Source: Paractinoplanes rishiriensis (GTDB lineage: Bacteria; Actinomycetota; Actinomycetes; Mycobacteriales; Micromonosporaceae). From it: DNA of 64,000 bases. Positions 16,748 through 30,395 of this stretch are shown piece after piece. Numbering within the stretch: position 1 is the first letter of the stretch; each line of letters opens with the position of its first letter. Below the pieces are notes generated by a model. It was given only the letters and a program-made list of their open reading frames with translations, had not been told where the DNA came from and ran no database searches. The position numbers were made by a program, and so were the translations under genes. Location of the stretch: positions 1 through 64,000 of the forward strand of contig NZ_BOMV01000011.1 of NCBI RefSeq assembly GCF_016862375.1, written 5' to 3'.

Positions 16748-17614
16748 CTACGAGGGGAGACCCGACAGGGGAGTGCCGGTACCCAGTTCCACGATCCACG
16801 GCGCGAACCCGCAGCCGCCCACCGCGAGGATGTCGCCGGCCACCGACAACCCGGTCGGCACCCCGGGCAGCCGGGTCTGCCAGCGCGCCCGGCCCGCGAT
16901 GTCGTACGCGGTCAGGGTGCGCCCGCCGCGGTCCGCCGCGACCATGGCGGTGTCGTCGTACCAGGCCAGCAACAGCGGGCTGCCGCCGGACACGGCCCGG
17001 GTCCACCGGGTGCGCAGCGACTCGTCGCGGATCTCCACCGAGCCGTCCTCGCGGGCCACCGCGAGCAGCGCGCCGGTCGTCGACCAGGACGCCGCCGTGA
17101 TCGGCTGGATGTGCCGGGTGCGGGTGCCGGGCTGGCGGATGCTGCCGTCCCGGTACGCGGCGCGCAGCCCGTCCGGGCCGGGGAACAGCGTGAGGCAGTC
17201 TGCCCGGTCGCCGAGCACCTGCGTCTGGCGCGCGCCGGACACCAGGTCCCAGGCGCTGATCACGCCGTCCGGGGTGGCGCACGCGATGTGCCGGCCGTCC
17301 GGGAACCAGGCCAGCTTGCCCGACCGGCCGTACGGCATGAGCAGGCGCATCATCTCCTGCGGCGGCCGGTCGTCGACCATCCGCCAGACCGAGATGCTCC
17401 CGTCCGTGGCCAGGGTGGCGAGCAGGTCGGCCGCGGTGGGGTTCCAGGTGGCCGCGATGACCCGGTGGCGGCGGGTCAGCCGGATGAGCAGGTGCGGTTT
17501 GGTCGGTTCGGTGGTGTCCCATACTTTCAGGTCGCCGTTCGGGGCGGTCGCAGCGAGGCGGCGACCGTCCGAACGCAGGGCGGTCAGGGTGGCGAGCCCG
17601 GTCCTTTCGGCCAC
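16748..17614 (-). CDS. WD40-repeat protein
   Basis: About 288 aa from GTG 17614, which has GAGG 7 nt upstream; ATG 17707 in the same frame would add 31 residues that look non-globular. The protein is built of WD-type blades: LKVWD, ISVWRM, ISAWDL, VEIRDE and TAYDI each end a blade, with about seven blades forming one propeller. It is probably a cytosolic protein scaffold, with no enzymatic domain attached. It heads the probable operon with dehydrogenase, membrane protein and antiporter. Confidence 0.8.
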   Translation of the reverse strand: MAERTGLATLTALRSDGRRLAATAPNGDLKVWDTTEPTKPHLLIRLTRRHRVIAATWNPTAADLLATLATDGSISVWRMVDDRPPQEMMRLLMPYGRSGKLAWFPDGRHIACATPDGVISAWDLVSGARQTQVLGDRADCLTLFPGPDGLRAAYRDGSIRQPGTRTRHIQPITAASWSTTGALLAVAREDGSVEIRDESLRTRWTRAVSGGSPLLLAWYDDTAMVAADRGGRTLTAYDIAGRARWQTRLPGVPTGLSVAGDILAVGGCGFAPWIVELGTGTPLSGLPS

Positions 17615-18102
17615 GTGGTACCTCGTTCTCAAAACTCCGGCGCTCGGTGGGGGGCGTGGTACCGCGGAGTGGCGGCTACGCGATACCACGCCGTTCGTGG
17701 AACCCATCGGGTTGCGACCCGCGGGGCTGAATTCGTTCGCCGGAAAATGTGCGGCGATCAGCCCGTTGCGCGGTCGTGGATCCACTGCCGCTGATTCCGG
17801 TACAGCAAATTTTGCTTTCGGAATGCGGTCCTCGGCGTGGAATTTGCGGTGCCGGTGAAGTGGAGGGGCGGGCGTTTCGGGGGCGTGCCTGACCTGGGAT
17901 GTAGCATCGCTTCCGTGGTGCGTCCGCCGTGGCCGGTGTCGTTTGTTTGCATGGTGGGTCTGGTCCTCAATCACGAGCCGCCGCCACGGCATATGGCTCC
18001 GAACGAGGTGCAAAGCCATATTCGGGTATAGATACCGCTGAGGCAAGGGGTGGGCGGGATTTCTTGTAATGGGACGGCTACCCACCCCCTAAGCTGTCCG
18101 CC
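17615..18102. other. Gene-free promoter region between WD40 and kinase genes
   Basis: Nearly 490 bp without a convincing gene, less G/C-rich than its surroundings (for example GCAAATTTTGC, a palindrome near 17805). It must hold the divergent promoters of the WD40 operon and the kinase. No confident -35/-10 pair was assigned. Confidence 0.5.
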
Positions 18103-19575
18103 GTGGAAGCGCTGCAACCCGGTTCACGGCTCGGCGACCGGTATCGTCTGGAAGCACGGCTCGGTGCCGGCGGCATGGGCGAGGTGTGGCGGGCCGAGGA
18201 CGAGGTGCTCGGCCGGACCGTCGCGGTCAAGGCGATGCTGCCCACGGTGGCCGGCGACCCCGATTTCGGCCGCCGGTTCCTGGCCGAGGCCAAGGCGATG
18301 GCCCAGGTGCACCATCCGGCGGTCGCGTCCATTCACGACTACGGGCGCAGCGGTGCGATCGCGTACCTGGTCATGGAATTCATCGACGGCGAATCGCTGG
18401 CGCAGGCGCTGGCCGGCAACCGCCGGATCGCGCCGGCCGACACCATGCGGCTGATCGCGCAGGCGGCCGACGGTCTGCAGGCGGTGCATGCGCGCGGCAT
18501 GGTGCACCGCGACGTGAAGCCGGCCAACCTGATGCTGCGGCGGGACGGCTCGGTGGTGCTGACCGACTTCGGCATCGCACGCCGGCCGGACGCCAGCCGG
18601 CTCACCGCGTCCGGGGCGATTCTCGGCACGCCCAGCTACCTGTCGCCGGAGCAGGTGCTGGGCCAGGAGGCGACGGCGCGCAGCGACATCTATTCGCTGG
18701 GGCTGACCGCGTACGAGTGCCTCGCGGGGGAGAAGCCGTTCGTCGGCGACAACCCGTACGCGGTGGCGTTGCAGCGGCTCCAGTCCGCGCCGCGGACGAT
18801 CGGCGTGACGCTGCCGGCGCCGGTGCTCGCGGTGGTCGAGCGGGCCTTGGACACCGACCCGGGGAAGAGATGGCCGACGGCTGCGGCCCTCGCGGAGGCC
18901 GCACGGGCAGCGGTCGGCGCGGCACCGGGCGGCGTCGGGCCGGGCGGTGTCGCGGGTGGCGTTGGGTCCGGCGGTGTCGCGGGTGGCGTTGGGCCGGGCG
19001 GCGTTGCGCCGGCCTGGGGGCCGGCTCCGGCCGCCGGGAGTCGCCGGCGGTTGGTGCTGGCCGCGCTGGCGGCCGTGCTGCTGGCCGGTGCCGCCGTCGT
19101 GGGCTGGACGGTCACCCGGGACCGGGATCGGGACCCGACCGGGGCCACCACGCCGGCCCGGCGCGGCGACGCGGCACCCCAGTCCGCGCCGACGGGCTTC
19201 GCCGGGTTCGGCGAGTGTGGCCCCGGCCTGTGCCCCACCGTGCCGCTGTGCTGGGGCGGGCTCACCGCGATCAGCGGCAAGGCCCATCCCCCCGCACAGA
19301 TCGACTGCACCGAGCCGCATCGCTGGGAGACCTTCGTGGCGGTGGCGCTCCCGGAGGGGCTCGACGCGGTGCGCGCCGACGAACTGATGGCGCAGCGCGA
19401 CGTCTCGGCCGCGTGCTCGTCGGCAGTTATGGGCGCGGTCTCCCGCGACCCGGCTGTCACCCGTACCTGGCGAAGGGACGCCTGGCCGATCCGGCTCGCC
19501 GAGGGTGACCCCACGCTCCTGCACTGCTTGGCGCAGCCGGCTGAAGGCGGCGAGTTCACCGGATCCCAGTTCTGA
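18103..19575 (+). CDS. Membrane-anchored serine/threonine protein kinase (PASTA-less, Cys-rich sensor)
   Basis: Protein of 490 aa from GTG 18103. The Hanks-type kinase domain covers about 14-265: glycine loop LGAGGMGEV, K43 in AVKAM, catalytic D137 in HRDVKPANL, and D155 in DFG. A Gly/Val linker of repeated GGVAGGVG (275-302, from 30-bp DNA repeats) leads to one membrane helix at about 317-337. The outer 145 residues contain several Cys and CTEPHRWETFVAVA, resembling the septum-formation domain seen in other actinomycete proteins. There is no PASTA. It probably phosphorylates cytosolic proteins in response to an envelope cue. Confidence 0.92.
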   Translation: MEALQPGSRLGDRYRLEARLGAGGMGEVWRAEDEVLGRTVAVKAMLPTVAGDPDFGRRFLAEAKAMAQVHHPAVASIHDYGRSGAIAYLVMEFIDGESLAQALAGNRRIAPADTMRLIAQAADGLQAVHARGMVHRDVKPANLMLRRDGSVVLTDFGIARRPDASRLTASGAILGTPSYLSPEQVLGQEATARSDIYSLGLTAYECLAGEKPFVGDNPYAVALQRLQSAPRTIGVTLPAPVLAVVERALDTDPGKRWPTAAALAEAARAAVGAAPGGVGPGGVAGGVGSGGVAGGVGPGGVAPAWGPAPAAGSRRRLVLAALAAVLLAGAAVVGWTVTRDRDRDPTGATTPARRGDAAPQSAPTGFAGFGECGPGLCPTVPLCWGGLTAISGKAHPPAQIDCTEPHRWETFVAVALPEGLDAVRADELMAQRDVSAACSSAVMGAVSRDPAVTRTWRRDAWPIRLAEGDPTLLHCLAQPAEGGEFTGSQF

Positions 19576-19587
19576 GAACGGGTTGGC

Positions 19588-19622
19588 CAGGGCGGGTGCG
19601 GCCGTCCGCCACACCCGCCCTG
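19588..19622. terminator. Bidirectional hairpin between kinase and pectate lyase genes
   Basis: CAGGGCGGGTG (19588-19598) pairs perfectly with CACCCGCCCTG (19612-19622) around a 13-nt loop. It lies between two convergent stops (19575 and 19630), so it can end both transcripts. Confidence 0.7.
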
Positions 19623-19629
19623 CCGATGA

Positions 19630-20604
19630 TCAGAGCTTGCCGGCGCCGGCTCCGCTCTGCACCAGCGACGGAACGGCCGACGCCGCGTCCAGCGTGTACG
19701 AGTAGTACGTCCGCGGTTCAGTCACAGTCCCGCCGGCCTCACAGGAACCCGAGCCGGTGAACACGTTGCCGCGCTGCACCAACCGTCCCGGGCCGCTGTC
19801 CGCGTACCCACTCGTCGAGAAGCACGGGTACGGCACGTTGGCGAAGTTGTTGTTCTCCAGGACGACGCCGCCGTTCATGGTGGACGCCACCCCGTACAAC
19901 TCGTTGCCGTCGAAGTAGTTGTTGTAGACGTGCACCGGCTCGCCGAAGCGCACCCGCGGGTGGCGCTGCCGCGACCCGTCGAACCAGTTGTGGTGGATGC
20001 TCACCTTGAGGTGCCCGACGTCGGTCGAGGACGCGCCGTCGGAGTGGCCGATCAGCATCGACTTGTCGGTGCCCGCGAAGTGGTTCCACGACACGGTCAC
20101 GTAGTCGGCGCCGCGGACGATGTCGATCGAGCCGTCCACCGGTGCCCGGAACGTGTTGTGGTTGATCCAGATGTGGTGCGACTCCTGGCCGACGTTGATC
20201 GCGTCGTCCTCGGCGTTCACGAACGTCAGGTTCTGCACGATCACGTTGGACGACCGGTAGAAGTCGAACCCGCCGCCCGCGATGGTGGCGTTCGAGCCCA
20301 GCCCGATGATCGTCTTGTTCGGGCGTACGCCCTGCTTGCTGGTGATGTTGATCGTACCGCTGACCTGGATGGTCATGGCGCCGACCGTGTCGATGGCGTC
20401 CAGCAACTCGTCGGTGGTGTCGACCGTGACGGTGGGTCCGCCGACGCCGCCCGTGGTGGTGCTGAGGCCGAGCGCGTTCACCGCGGCGAACCCGTCCGGC
20501 GTGCCGACGACCGCGGCTGCCGCCGGTCCGGCCGTGCTGGTGAACGCGATCGCGCCCGCGACGACGGCCGCGACGGCGACCCCGGCGATGATTGTCTTCC
20601 GCAT
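19630..20604 (-). CDS. Secreted pectate lyase (PL1)
   Basis: Protein of 324 aa with a Sec signal peptide (MRKTIIAGVAVAAVVAGAIA, cleavage near AAA). The right-handed beta-helix of polysaccharide lyase family 1 follows: DDAINVGQESHHIWINHNTF, the calcium-binding Asp cluster, VSWNHF, and the catalytic RHPRVRFGEPVHVYNNYF with the conserved Arg. It cleaves polygalacturonate by beta-elimination with Ca2+, outside the cell. It lies only 6 bp after a second pectate lyase and was probably formed by duplication, the upstream copy having an added N-terminal module. It has no carbohydrate-binding domain. Confidence 0.93.
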   Translation of the reverse strand: MRKTIIAGVAVAAVVAGAIAFTSTAGPAAAAVVGTPDGFAAVNALGLSTTTGGVGGPTVTVDTTDELLDAIDTVGAMTIQVSGTINITSKQGVRPNKTIIGLGSNATIAGGGFDFYRSSNVIVQNLTFVNAEDDAINVGQESHHIWINHNTFRAPVDGSIDIVRGADYVTVSWNHFAGTDKSMLIGHSDGASSTDVGHLKVSIHHNWFDGSRQRHPRVRFGEPVHVYNNYFDGNELYGVASTMNGGVVLENNNFANVPYPCFSTSGYADSGPGRLVQRGNVFTGSGSCEAGGTVTEPRTYYSYTLDAASAVPSLVQSGAGAGKL

Positions 20605-20610
20605 GACTTT

Positions 20611-22203
20611 TCAGACCTTTCCTACGCCGGCGCCGGCCGTGACAGCCGCCTTGACCCCGTTCGGGTCGTCGAGGGTGTACGAGTAGTACTGCGAGGCCTC
20701 CTGCACGGTGCCGCTGCAGTCCGGCTGGCCGGACTCGCCGGCGAACACGTTGTTGCGGGCCACGCAGCGCCCGCCCGGGCCGGCGTACGAGTTGGTCACC
20801 GGCTCCTCGACGTCCTCGAAGTAGTTGCCCTCGACCAGGCAGCCGGCGTTGGCCTGGCAGGCCACCCCGGTGTCGGTGTTGTAGACGAAGTAGTTGTTGT
20901 AGACGTGCACCGGCTCGCCGAACCGGACCCGCGGGTTGCGCTGCGGCGTGCGGTCGAACCAGTTGTGGTGGTAGGTCACCTTGAGCCGCCCGATGTCCTG
21001 CGCCCCGTTGTTGTCGTCGTGGCCGAGCAGCATGTTCTTGGTGTGGTTGTGGGTGCGGTTCCACGAGATGGTCACGTACGAGGAGCCGCGCTTGACGTCG
21101 AGCAGGCCGTCGTAGCCCTGGGCCAGGTCGTTGTGGTCGATCCAGATGTGGTGCGAGAACATCTGCACGTTGATCGAGTCGTCGCTGGCGCCGCGGAACG
21201 ACAGGTTCTGGATGATCACGTTGTGCACCGCGTCGGCCGGCTGGGTGGTGATGTCCGAGACCGGCAGGCCGATGTTGAAGCCGCCGCCGGTGATGCCCGC
21301 GTTCGAGCCCACGCCGAGGATCGACTTGTCGCTGGTCACGTCGTACATGCCGGCCGGCAGGGTGATGGTGCCGCTGACGCAGATGGTCAGCGGACCGGGG
21401 GTGGCGATGGCGGCCAGCAGCTCGTTGGCGGTGTCGACCGCGACGGTCGGCCCGCCGGCGCCGCCGGTGGTGCCGTTCTGGCCGAGCGCGTTCACCGAGG
21501 CGAAACCGGCCAGGCTGCCACCGACGCGGCAGCTGCCGGGCGGCGGCGGGCTGGTCGTCGACGGCGTGGTGGGCGTCGGGGTGACCGCGTCGGTGTCCAC
21601 CTTCACGTCGTCGTAGGTCGCGCTCGCGTACGTGGCCACCAGGCCGATCCGGCCGGAGCCGAAGGTGGAGTCGGTGGCCTGCAGCACCTGCGCGCCGTCG
21701 ACCAGGGCGGTCAGCGTGCTGCCCTGCGCGTTCAGCGCGAGGGTGCGCCAGCTGCCGGTGCTGCCGCCGACTGCCGCGGTGCCCAGGACGGTCACGCCGC
21801 CGCCGGAGACCCGCTGCAGCTGGGCCGCACCGCCGCCGCTGGTCAGCACCAGCGCGTAGTAATCGCTGGTGGAGCGGGCCCGGGAGGCGATGCCCACCGT
21901 GCGGTTGCTGGCGCCGAACGCGATCGGCTTGACCCGGGCCGACACGGTGTAGTCGGACCAGGTGGTGGTGCCGGCCAGGGCCTTGGCGCTGGCGCTCGTG
22001 CTGGTCTGCCGGTAGGCCGGCGAACCGTCGGTGACGATCGACCACGAGCCGCCGGAGCGGCTCCAGCCGCTGGCCTCGCCGTCGTCGAAGTTGTCGGTGA
22101 ACAGGGTGTCGGCGAACGCCGGCCCGGTGGTGATCGTACTGAACGCGACGGCCGTTGCGGCCGCCGCGGCAGTGACGGAGAGGATCCAACGGATCCGTTT
22201 CAT
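20611..22203 (-). CDS. Secreted two-domain pectate lyase (N-terminal jelly-roll module plus PL1)
   Basis: Protein of 530 aa with signal peptide (residues 1-31, ending AFA). Residues about 33-195 form a laminin-G/concanavalin-like jelly roll (LFTDNFDDGEASGWSRSGGSW start), then a Thr/Pro linker (TPTPTTPSTTSPPPP). PL1 pectate lyase covers about 220-530, with HHIWIDHNDL, VTISWNRTHNH and RNPRVRFGEPVHVYNNYF. GGAGG precedes the ATG. It is the first gene of a two-lyase operon. The N-terminal module may bind polysaccharide, which is inferred from similar architectures. Confidence 0.93.
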   Translation of the reverse strand: MKRIRWILSVTAAAAATAVAFSTITTGPAFADTLFTDNFDDGEASGWSRSGGSWSIVTDGSPAYRQTSTSASAKALAGTTTWSDYTVSARVKPIAFGASNRTVGIASRARSTSDYYALVLTSGGGAAQLQRVSGGGVTVLGTAAVGGSTGSWRTLALNAQGSTLTALVDGAQVLQATDSTFGSGRIGLVATYASATYDDVKVDTDAVTPTPTTPSTTSPPPPGSCRVGGSLAGFASVNALGQNGTTGGAGGPTVAVDTANELLAAIATPGPLTICVSGTITLPAGMYDVTSDKSILGVGSNAGITGGGFNIGLPVSDITTQPADAVHNVIIQNLSFRGASDDSINVQMFSHHIWIDHNDLAQGYDGLLDVKRGSSYVTISWNRTHNHTKNMLLGHDDNNGAQDIGRLKVTYHHNWFDRTPQRNPRVRFGEPVHVYNNYFVYNTDTGVACQANAGCLVEGNYFEDVEEPVTNSYAGPGGRCVARNNVFAGESGQPDCSGTVQEASQYYSYTLDDPNGVKAAVTAGAGVGKV

Positions 22204-22332
22204 TGCGGGTCCTCCGTGGGCTGGGAGCGGGGGAGTGCGGGCACGCCCGGATCACCGCCGGACGGTGGCGGTTCCGGGTTGCCTTTTATGGGGTGCCGTG
22301 AATGCGGCGACTAATAGCAAATCCTGTTTATG

Positions 22333-22362
22333 AACATAGGATCGTCAATCGTCGTCCGTCAA
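22333..22362 (-). promoter_or_regulatory. Candidate promoter of the pectate lyase operon
   Basis: On the minus strand TTGACG (22357-22362), an 18-bp spacer and TATGTT (22333-22338) make a plausible housekeeping promoter 130 bp upstream of the first lyase. A second TTGACG lies at 22343-22348. The AT-rich 22310-22390 stretch contrasts with the surrounding DNA. Confidence 0.4.
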
Positions 22363-22406
22363 TGGAATCGATTTGCAGATAAGTTGCAACGAAACGTGCG
22401 CAGCAT

Positions 22407-23360
22407 TCATTGTTCCGGCCGGATCTCCGGTCGGACGCCCTTTTTGGCCCGATCTGCCCTCGCGAATCGGCGCCTTGTTTGCTGCAACACGACGGGCGCG
22501 TTCCGGACATCATGGCGGCAATCGGCCCCGGGCGCCAGCCGGTCCCGGTGGAGCGCCACCCCGGCGACCACGAGCCCGACGCCGGCGAGCTCCCGGACCG
22601 TCGGCAGCTGGGTCAGCACCAGGACGCCGATCACCGTGGCGGTGGCCGGCAGCAGCGCGACCAGCAGGGCGTACCGGCCGCGCGGCAGGCGGGCCATGGC
22701 GACCTGGTCGGCGACGTACGGGATCACCGACGAGCAGACGCCCACCCCGGCGGCGGCCGCCAGCGCGACCGGGTCGGCGAGCGCGGGCAGCGCGTCCCAC
22801 CCGCCGGCCGGCAGCGCGAACCCGGCCGCCAGCAGCATGGACAGCGCGAGCCCGTCGACGCCGGACAGCCGCGGCTCCCGGGCGACCCGGTGCCCGAGCA
22901 CGATGTACGCCGCGAACAGCACCGCGTTGGCCGCCGCGAACGCGATGCCCAGCGGCTCGGCCACCAGCCGCACGTCGGTGAGCAGGTAGACCCCGGCAGC
23001 CGCACCGGCCAGCGCCAGCAGGTTGCGCCTGGTGCGTACCGCCATCGCGGCCAGCACGATCACCGGCAGGAACTCGACGGCCGCCACCGTGCCCAGCGGC
23101 AGCCGCTCGATGGCCAGGTAGAAGACGCTGTTCATGGCCGCGAGCACGGCCGCCCAGCCGAGCAGCAGCAGGCGGACCGGCCGGTCCAGCCGGCGCCAGA
23201 CCCGCCACGGCCGCCGCCAGAGCGCGAACACCAGGGCCGCCGCCGCGATCCGCAGCCAGGCCACGCCGAGCGGCTCGACCCGGGCGAACAGCAGCACCGC
23301 GAACGCCGGTCCGAGATAGTGGAACACCGCGCTGACGAGGAAGGAGGCGTACGCGGTCAT
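22407..23360 (-). CDS. EamA/DMT-family membrane exporter
   Basis: About 317 aa from ATG 23360. Ten hydrophobic helices form two EamA repeats (LRIAAAALVFALWRRPW; AANAVLFAAYIVLGHRVAR), as in RhtA/YdcZ-type drug/metabolite exporters. The last 40 residues (after ALHRDR) are basic, non-membrane and unusually long; they may be a read-through extension. It diverges from an Lrp/AsnC regulator 61 bp away, the usual arrangement for amino-acid exporters, so an amino acid or analogue is the likely substrate. Confidence 0.88.
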   Translation of the reverse strand: MTAYASFLVSAVFHYLGPAFAVLLFARVEPLGVAWLRIAAAALVFALWRRPWRVWRRLDRPVRLLLLGWAAVLAAMNSVFYLAIERLPLGTVAAVEFLPVIVLAAMAVRTRRNLLALAGAAAGVYLLTDVRLVAEPLGIAFAAANAVLFAAYIVLGHRVAREPRLSGVDGLALSMLLAAGFALPAGGWDALPALADPVALAAAAGVGVCSSVIPYVADQVAMARLPRGRYALLVALLPATATVIGVLVLTQLPTVRELAGVGLVVAGVALHRDRLAPGADCRHDVRNAPVVLQQTRRRFARADRAKKGVRPEIRPEQ

Positions 23361-23421
23361 GCTCTTATCCTGGAAAAGACCGGGCCCCGGAACCATGGCA
23401 GATCGAAGGTGAACAGAGACA

Positions 23422-23897
23422 ATGACGATGCCTCGCGCACCACGATTGCCGGATGGCTTTCCGGACGGAAAACTGGACGATACCGGCCGCCGGCTGCTTG
23501 CCGCCCTGATCGAGGACCCGCGGGCGAGCGCGGCCGAACTGGCCCGCCGGATCGGCACCTCGGCGCCCACGGTGCGCGAGCGGCTGGCCCGCCTCGAGGA
23601 GGCCGGCGTGATCCGCGGCTACCGGGTCGACATCGATCCGGCCGCGATCGGGCTGCCGGTGGCCGCCTGGGTGCGCATCCGGCCCGGTCCCGGACAGTTG
23701 GCCCGGATCACCGAACTGGCCGCGCGCACCCCGCAGGTCAGCGAGTGCCACCGGATCTCCGGCGAGGACTGTTTCCTGGTCAAGGTGCACGTGCCGGCCA
23801 TCGAGGCGCTAGAGGAGGTGCTCGACCAGTTCCTGCTGTACGGCCAGACGACCAGCTCATTCGTGGTTTCCACCCCGGTGCCGCCCCGAGCTCCCGG

Positions 23898-23907
<10 letters not shown>
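23422..23907 (+). CDS. Lrp/AsnC family transcriptional regulator
   Basis: Protein of 161 aa. N-terminal winged HTH at about 17-65 (LDDTGRRLLAALIEDPRASAAELARRIG), then the RAM ligand-binding domain at about 75-150 (VAAWVRIRPG, CHRISGEDCFLVKVHV). It forms octamers or dimers that bind DNA and sense amino acids. It is divergent from the DMT exporter, which it probably controls. Its stop overlaps the convergent glycosyltransferase stop by 10 bp. Confidence 0.92.
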
Positions 23908-28169
<4,262 letters not shown>

Positions 28170-28173
28170 CGTG

Positions 28174-28205
28174 GCGGCGCCGCCGGCAATCCGGCGGCGC
28201 CGCCC
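28174..28205. terminator. Strong bidirectional terminator hairpin
   Basis: GGCGGCGCCGCCGG (28174-28187) pairs perfectly with CCGGCGGCGCCGCC (28192-28205) across a CAAT loop. It sits between the convergent stops of the beta-galactosidase and PhoX, so it can serve both. Confidence 0.85.
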
Positions 28206-28210
28206 CGTGA

Positions 28211-30310
28211 TCAGCTGCCGATCGGGCCGCCGTCCAGGCGCCAGGTCACCACGACCGCCGGCTTGGCGTAGTCGCCGTCCGGCCAGGTCGACGCCGGGTT
28301 GTCCACCGAGGCGCCGGTGATCTCGCCGGGGTGCTGGACCGCGACGAAGACCGAGCGGTCGTCGCCGGTGATGAACGGGCCGCAGGTCTCGGCGCCGCGC
28401 GGCACCGTGAGGAACTGCTTGAGGTGGCCCCGCTCGGAACCCTCGATCGCCGTGGCGAACAGGCCGTCGTTGCTGCCCAGCGCGTTGCCGTCGGTCGAGA
28501 TCCAGAGGTTGCCGGCGCTGTCGAAGGCGACGTTGTCGGGGCAGGAGATCGGCGACACCGCGGTCTTGTCGTAGCCGCCGAAGTAGGTGGACGCGTCCGC
28601 CGGGTCGCCGCAGACGATCGGCAGCGACCAGGTGAACGACGTGCCGGTGTGGTCGCCGCGGTCCTCGACGATCTCGAAGATCTGACCGTGCTTGTTGGCC
28701 GGCCGCGGGTTGGCCTCGTCCACGCCGGGGTAGGTGCCGACGCCGCGGTTGGTGTTGTTGGTCATCGCCGCGTAGATCTTGCCGGTCTTGAGGCTGGGCT
28801 GGACGTCCTCGGGCCGGTCCATCTTGGTGGCGCCGACCTTGTCGCCGGCCAGCCGGGTGAAGGTCAGCACCTCCGCCGCGGTCATCCCGGGCACGTACGA
28901 CGTGTTACCCGAGACCAGCTTGATCCAGGTGCCGGAGCCGTCGAACGCGCCGTCGGCGGGCAGCTTGCCGGTGCCGTCGATCTCGGCCGCCGGCGAGTCG
29001 CCGGTGACCTTGGCGGCGTACAGCGTCCCCGACTCGAGCAGGGTGAGGTTGTGCCGGCGGGCCACCGCCGAGTCGCCCGGCAGGTATTTCTTGTCCGAGA
29101 CGAACTTGTACAGGTAGTCGAACCGCTCGTCGTCACCCATGTACGCGACGACCCGGCCGTTCCTGGCCACGATGACGTTGGCGCCCTCGTGCTTGAACCG
29201 GCCCAGCGCGGTGTGCTTGCGCGGCGGCGCGTCCGGGTCGAACGGGTCGACCTCGACGATCCAGCCGAAGCGGTGCGCCTCGTTCGGGTGCTTGGCCAGG
29301 TCGAACCGCTCCTGGGCCCGTTCCCATTTGCGCGAGTCGCTCGGGTAGCGCGCGGTGGTCGTGATGCCGTACCGGGCCAGGCTCGGCTTGAGCGCCTCGG
29401 GGGCCTGGTCGCCGCCGACGAAGTACTGGTTGAAGTTCTCCTCGCCGGACAGCACCGTGCCCCACGGGGTGACGCCGCCGGCGCAGTTGTTCAGCGTGCC
29501 GATCGGCGTGGTGCCCTTCGGGTCGGCGGCGGTACGCAGCAGCGCCGAACCCGCGGCCGGCCCGGTGAACCGGAACGGCGTGGTCGAGCCGGTGATCCGC
29601 TTGTTGTAGCGCAGCCGGTGCCCGCCGGCCGGTCGCCACTCTCCCGTGCGACCGACCCGCTCGATCTCCACCACGGACATGCCGTGCGCCGCCATGCTGA
29701 TCCTGATCTGCTCCACGGTCAGCGCGTCCAGGCTGGTGTAACCGGGAAACATCAGGTTCTCGTTGGTGTACTCGTGGTTGACCACGAGCAGCGCCCGGTC
29801 GCCGTCGCCGAACGGCAGCACGCCGACGAAGTCGTTGTTGTACCCGAACTGCTGGGCCTGCGCCGCCGCGGACTGCTTCGCCAGGTCGAACTCCGGCGCG
29901 CCGGGCACCACCGGGTCGCCCCAGCGCATCACGATCGAGTGGTCGTACCCGTTCGGGATCACCAGGTTGTCGAGCGTGTTCGGCGGGATCGGCTTGAACT
30001 TGAGCGGGCCGGCCTTGCCGGGCGTTGCGGGCTGGCCGGGCTTTCCGGGCTTCTGGTCCGCCAGGGCCGGCCCGGCGCTCGCGGTGACGGTTCCGCTCAG
30101 GCCCAGGACCAGCGCGCCGGCCGCCCCGGCACGCATCACCCCGCGGCGGCTCATCGAAGCGTTGACCACGTCGCCCAGGTACGGGTTCTCCGACCGGTTG
30201 GGCACCGGGTGGTCACAGGCGTTGCCGCAGCGGTACCGGCAGGTCATCGCGTCCCGCCCGCCTCCGCTGTGGCCGAGCACGGGCAACAGGCGACGGCCAA
30301 TCTCTGGCAT
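28211..30310 (-). CDS. phoX: PhoX-family alkaline phosphatase, Tat-exported
   Basis: Protein of 699 aa. A twin-arginine signal starts at about 53 (SRRGVMRAG, R55 R56) after an N-terminal extension typical of actinomycete PhoX. The DUF839/PhoX propeller follows, with GYNNDFVGVLPF, VVNHEYTNENLMFPG, LNNCAGGVTPWGTVLSGEEN and MGDDERFDYLYKFVS. The enzyme is an extracellular phosphomonoesterase using Ca2+/Fe. GAGGAG lies just upstream of the ATG. A PHO box (30396-30413) indicates PhoP control and induction by phosphate starvation. Confidence 0.93.
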   Translation of the reverse strand: MPEIGRRLLPVLGHSGGGRDAMTCRYRCGNACDHPVPNRSENPYLGDVVNASMSRRGVMRAGAAGALVLGLSGTVTASAGPALADQKPGKPGQPATPGKAGPLKFKPIPPNTLDNLVIPNGYDHSIVMRWGDPVVPGAPEFDLAKQSAAAQAQQFGYNNDFVGVLPFGDGDRALLVVNHEYTNENLMFPGYTSLDALTVEQIRISMAAHGMSVVEIERVGRTGEWRPAGGHRLRYNKRITGSTTPFRFTGPAAGSALLRTAADPKGTTPIGTLNNCAGGVTPWGTVLSGEENFNQYFVGGDQAPEALKPSLARYGITTTARYPSDSRKWERAQERFDLAKHPNEAHRFGWIVEVDPFDPDAPPRKHTALGRFKHEGANVIVARNGRVVAYMGDDERFDYLYKFVSDKKYLPGDSAVARRHNLTLLESGTLYAAKVTGDSPAAEIDGTGKLPADGAFDGSGTWIKLVSGNTSYVPGMTAAEVLTFTRLAGDKVGATKMDRPEDVQPSLKTGKIYAAMTNNTNRGVGTYPGVDEANPRPANKHGQIFEIVEDRGDHTGTSFTWSLPIVCGDPADASTYFGGYDKTAVSPISCPDNVAFDSAGNLWISTDGNALGSNDGLFATAIEGSERGHLKQFLTVPRGAETCGPFITGDDRSVFVAVQHPGEITGASVDNPASTWPDGDYAKPAVVVTWRLDGGPIGS

Positions 30311-30395
30311 CGGGTATCTCCTCGAGGTCAGCGCCCACCGGCAGGTGGTCGTGACCGCACGCTAGGAAAGTCAACTTTCACCACCGCCGATCTGT

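Noticed and set aside
17803..17815. GCAAATTTTGC palindrome in the WD40-kinase gap as an operator
   Set aside because: Short AT palindrome without position or repeat support.
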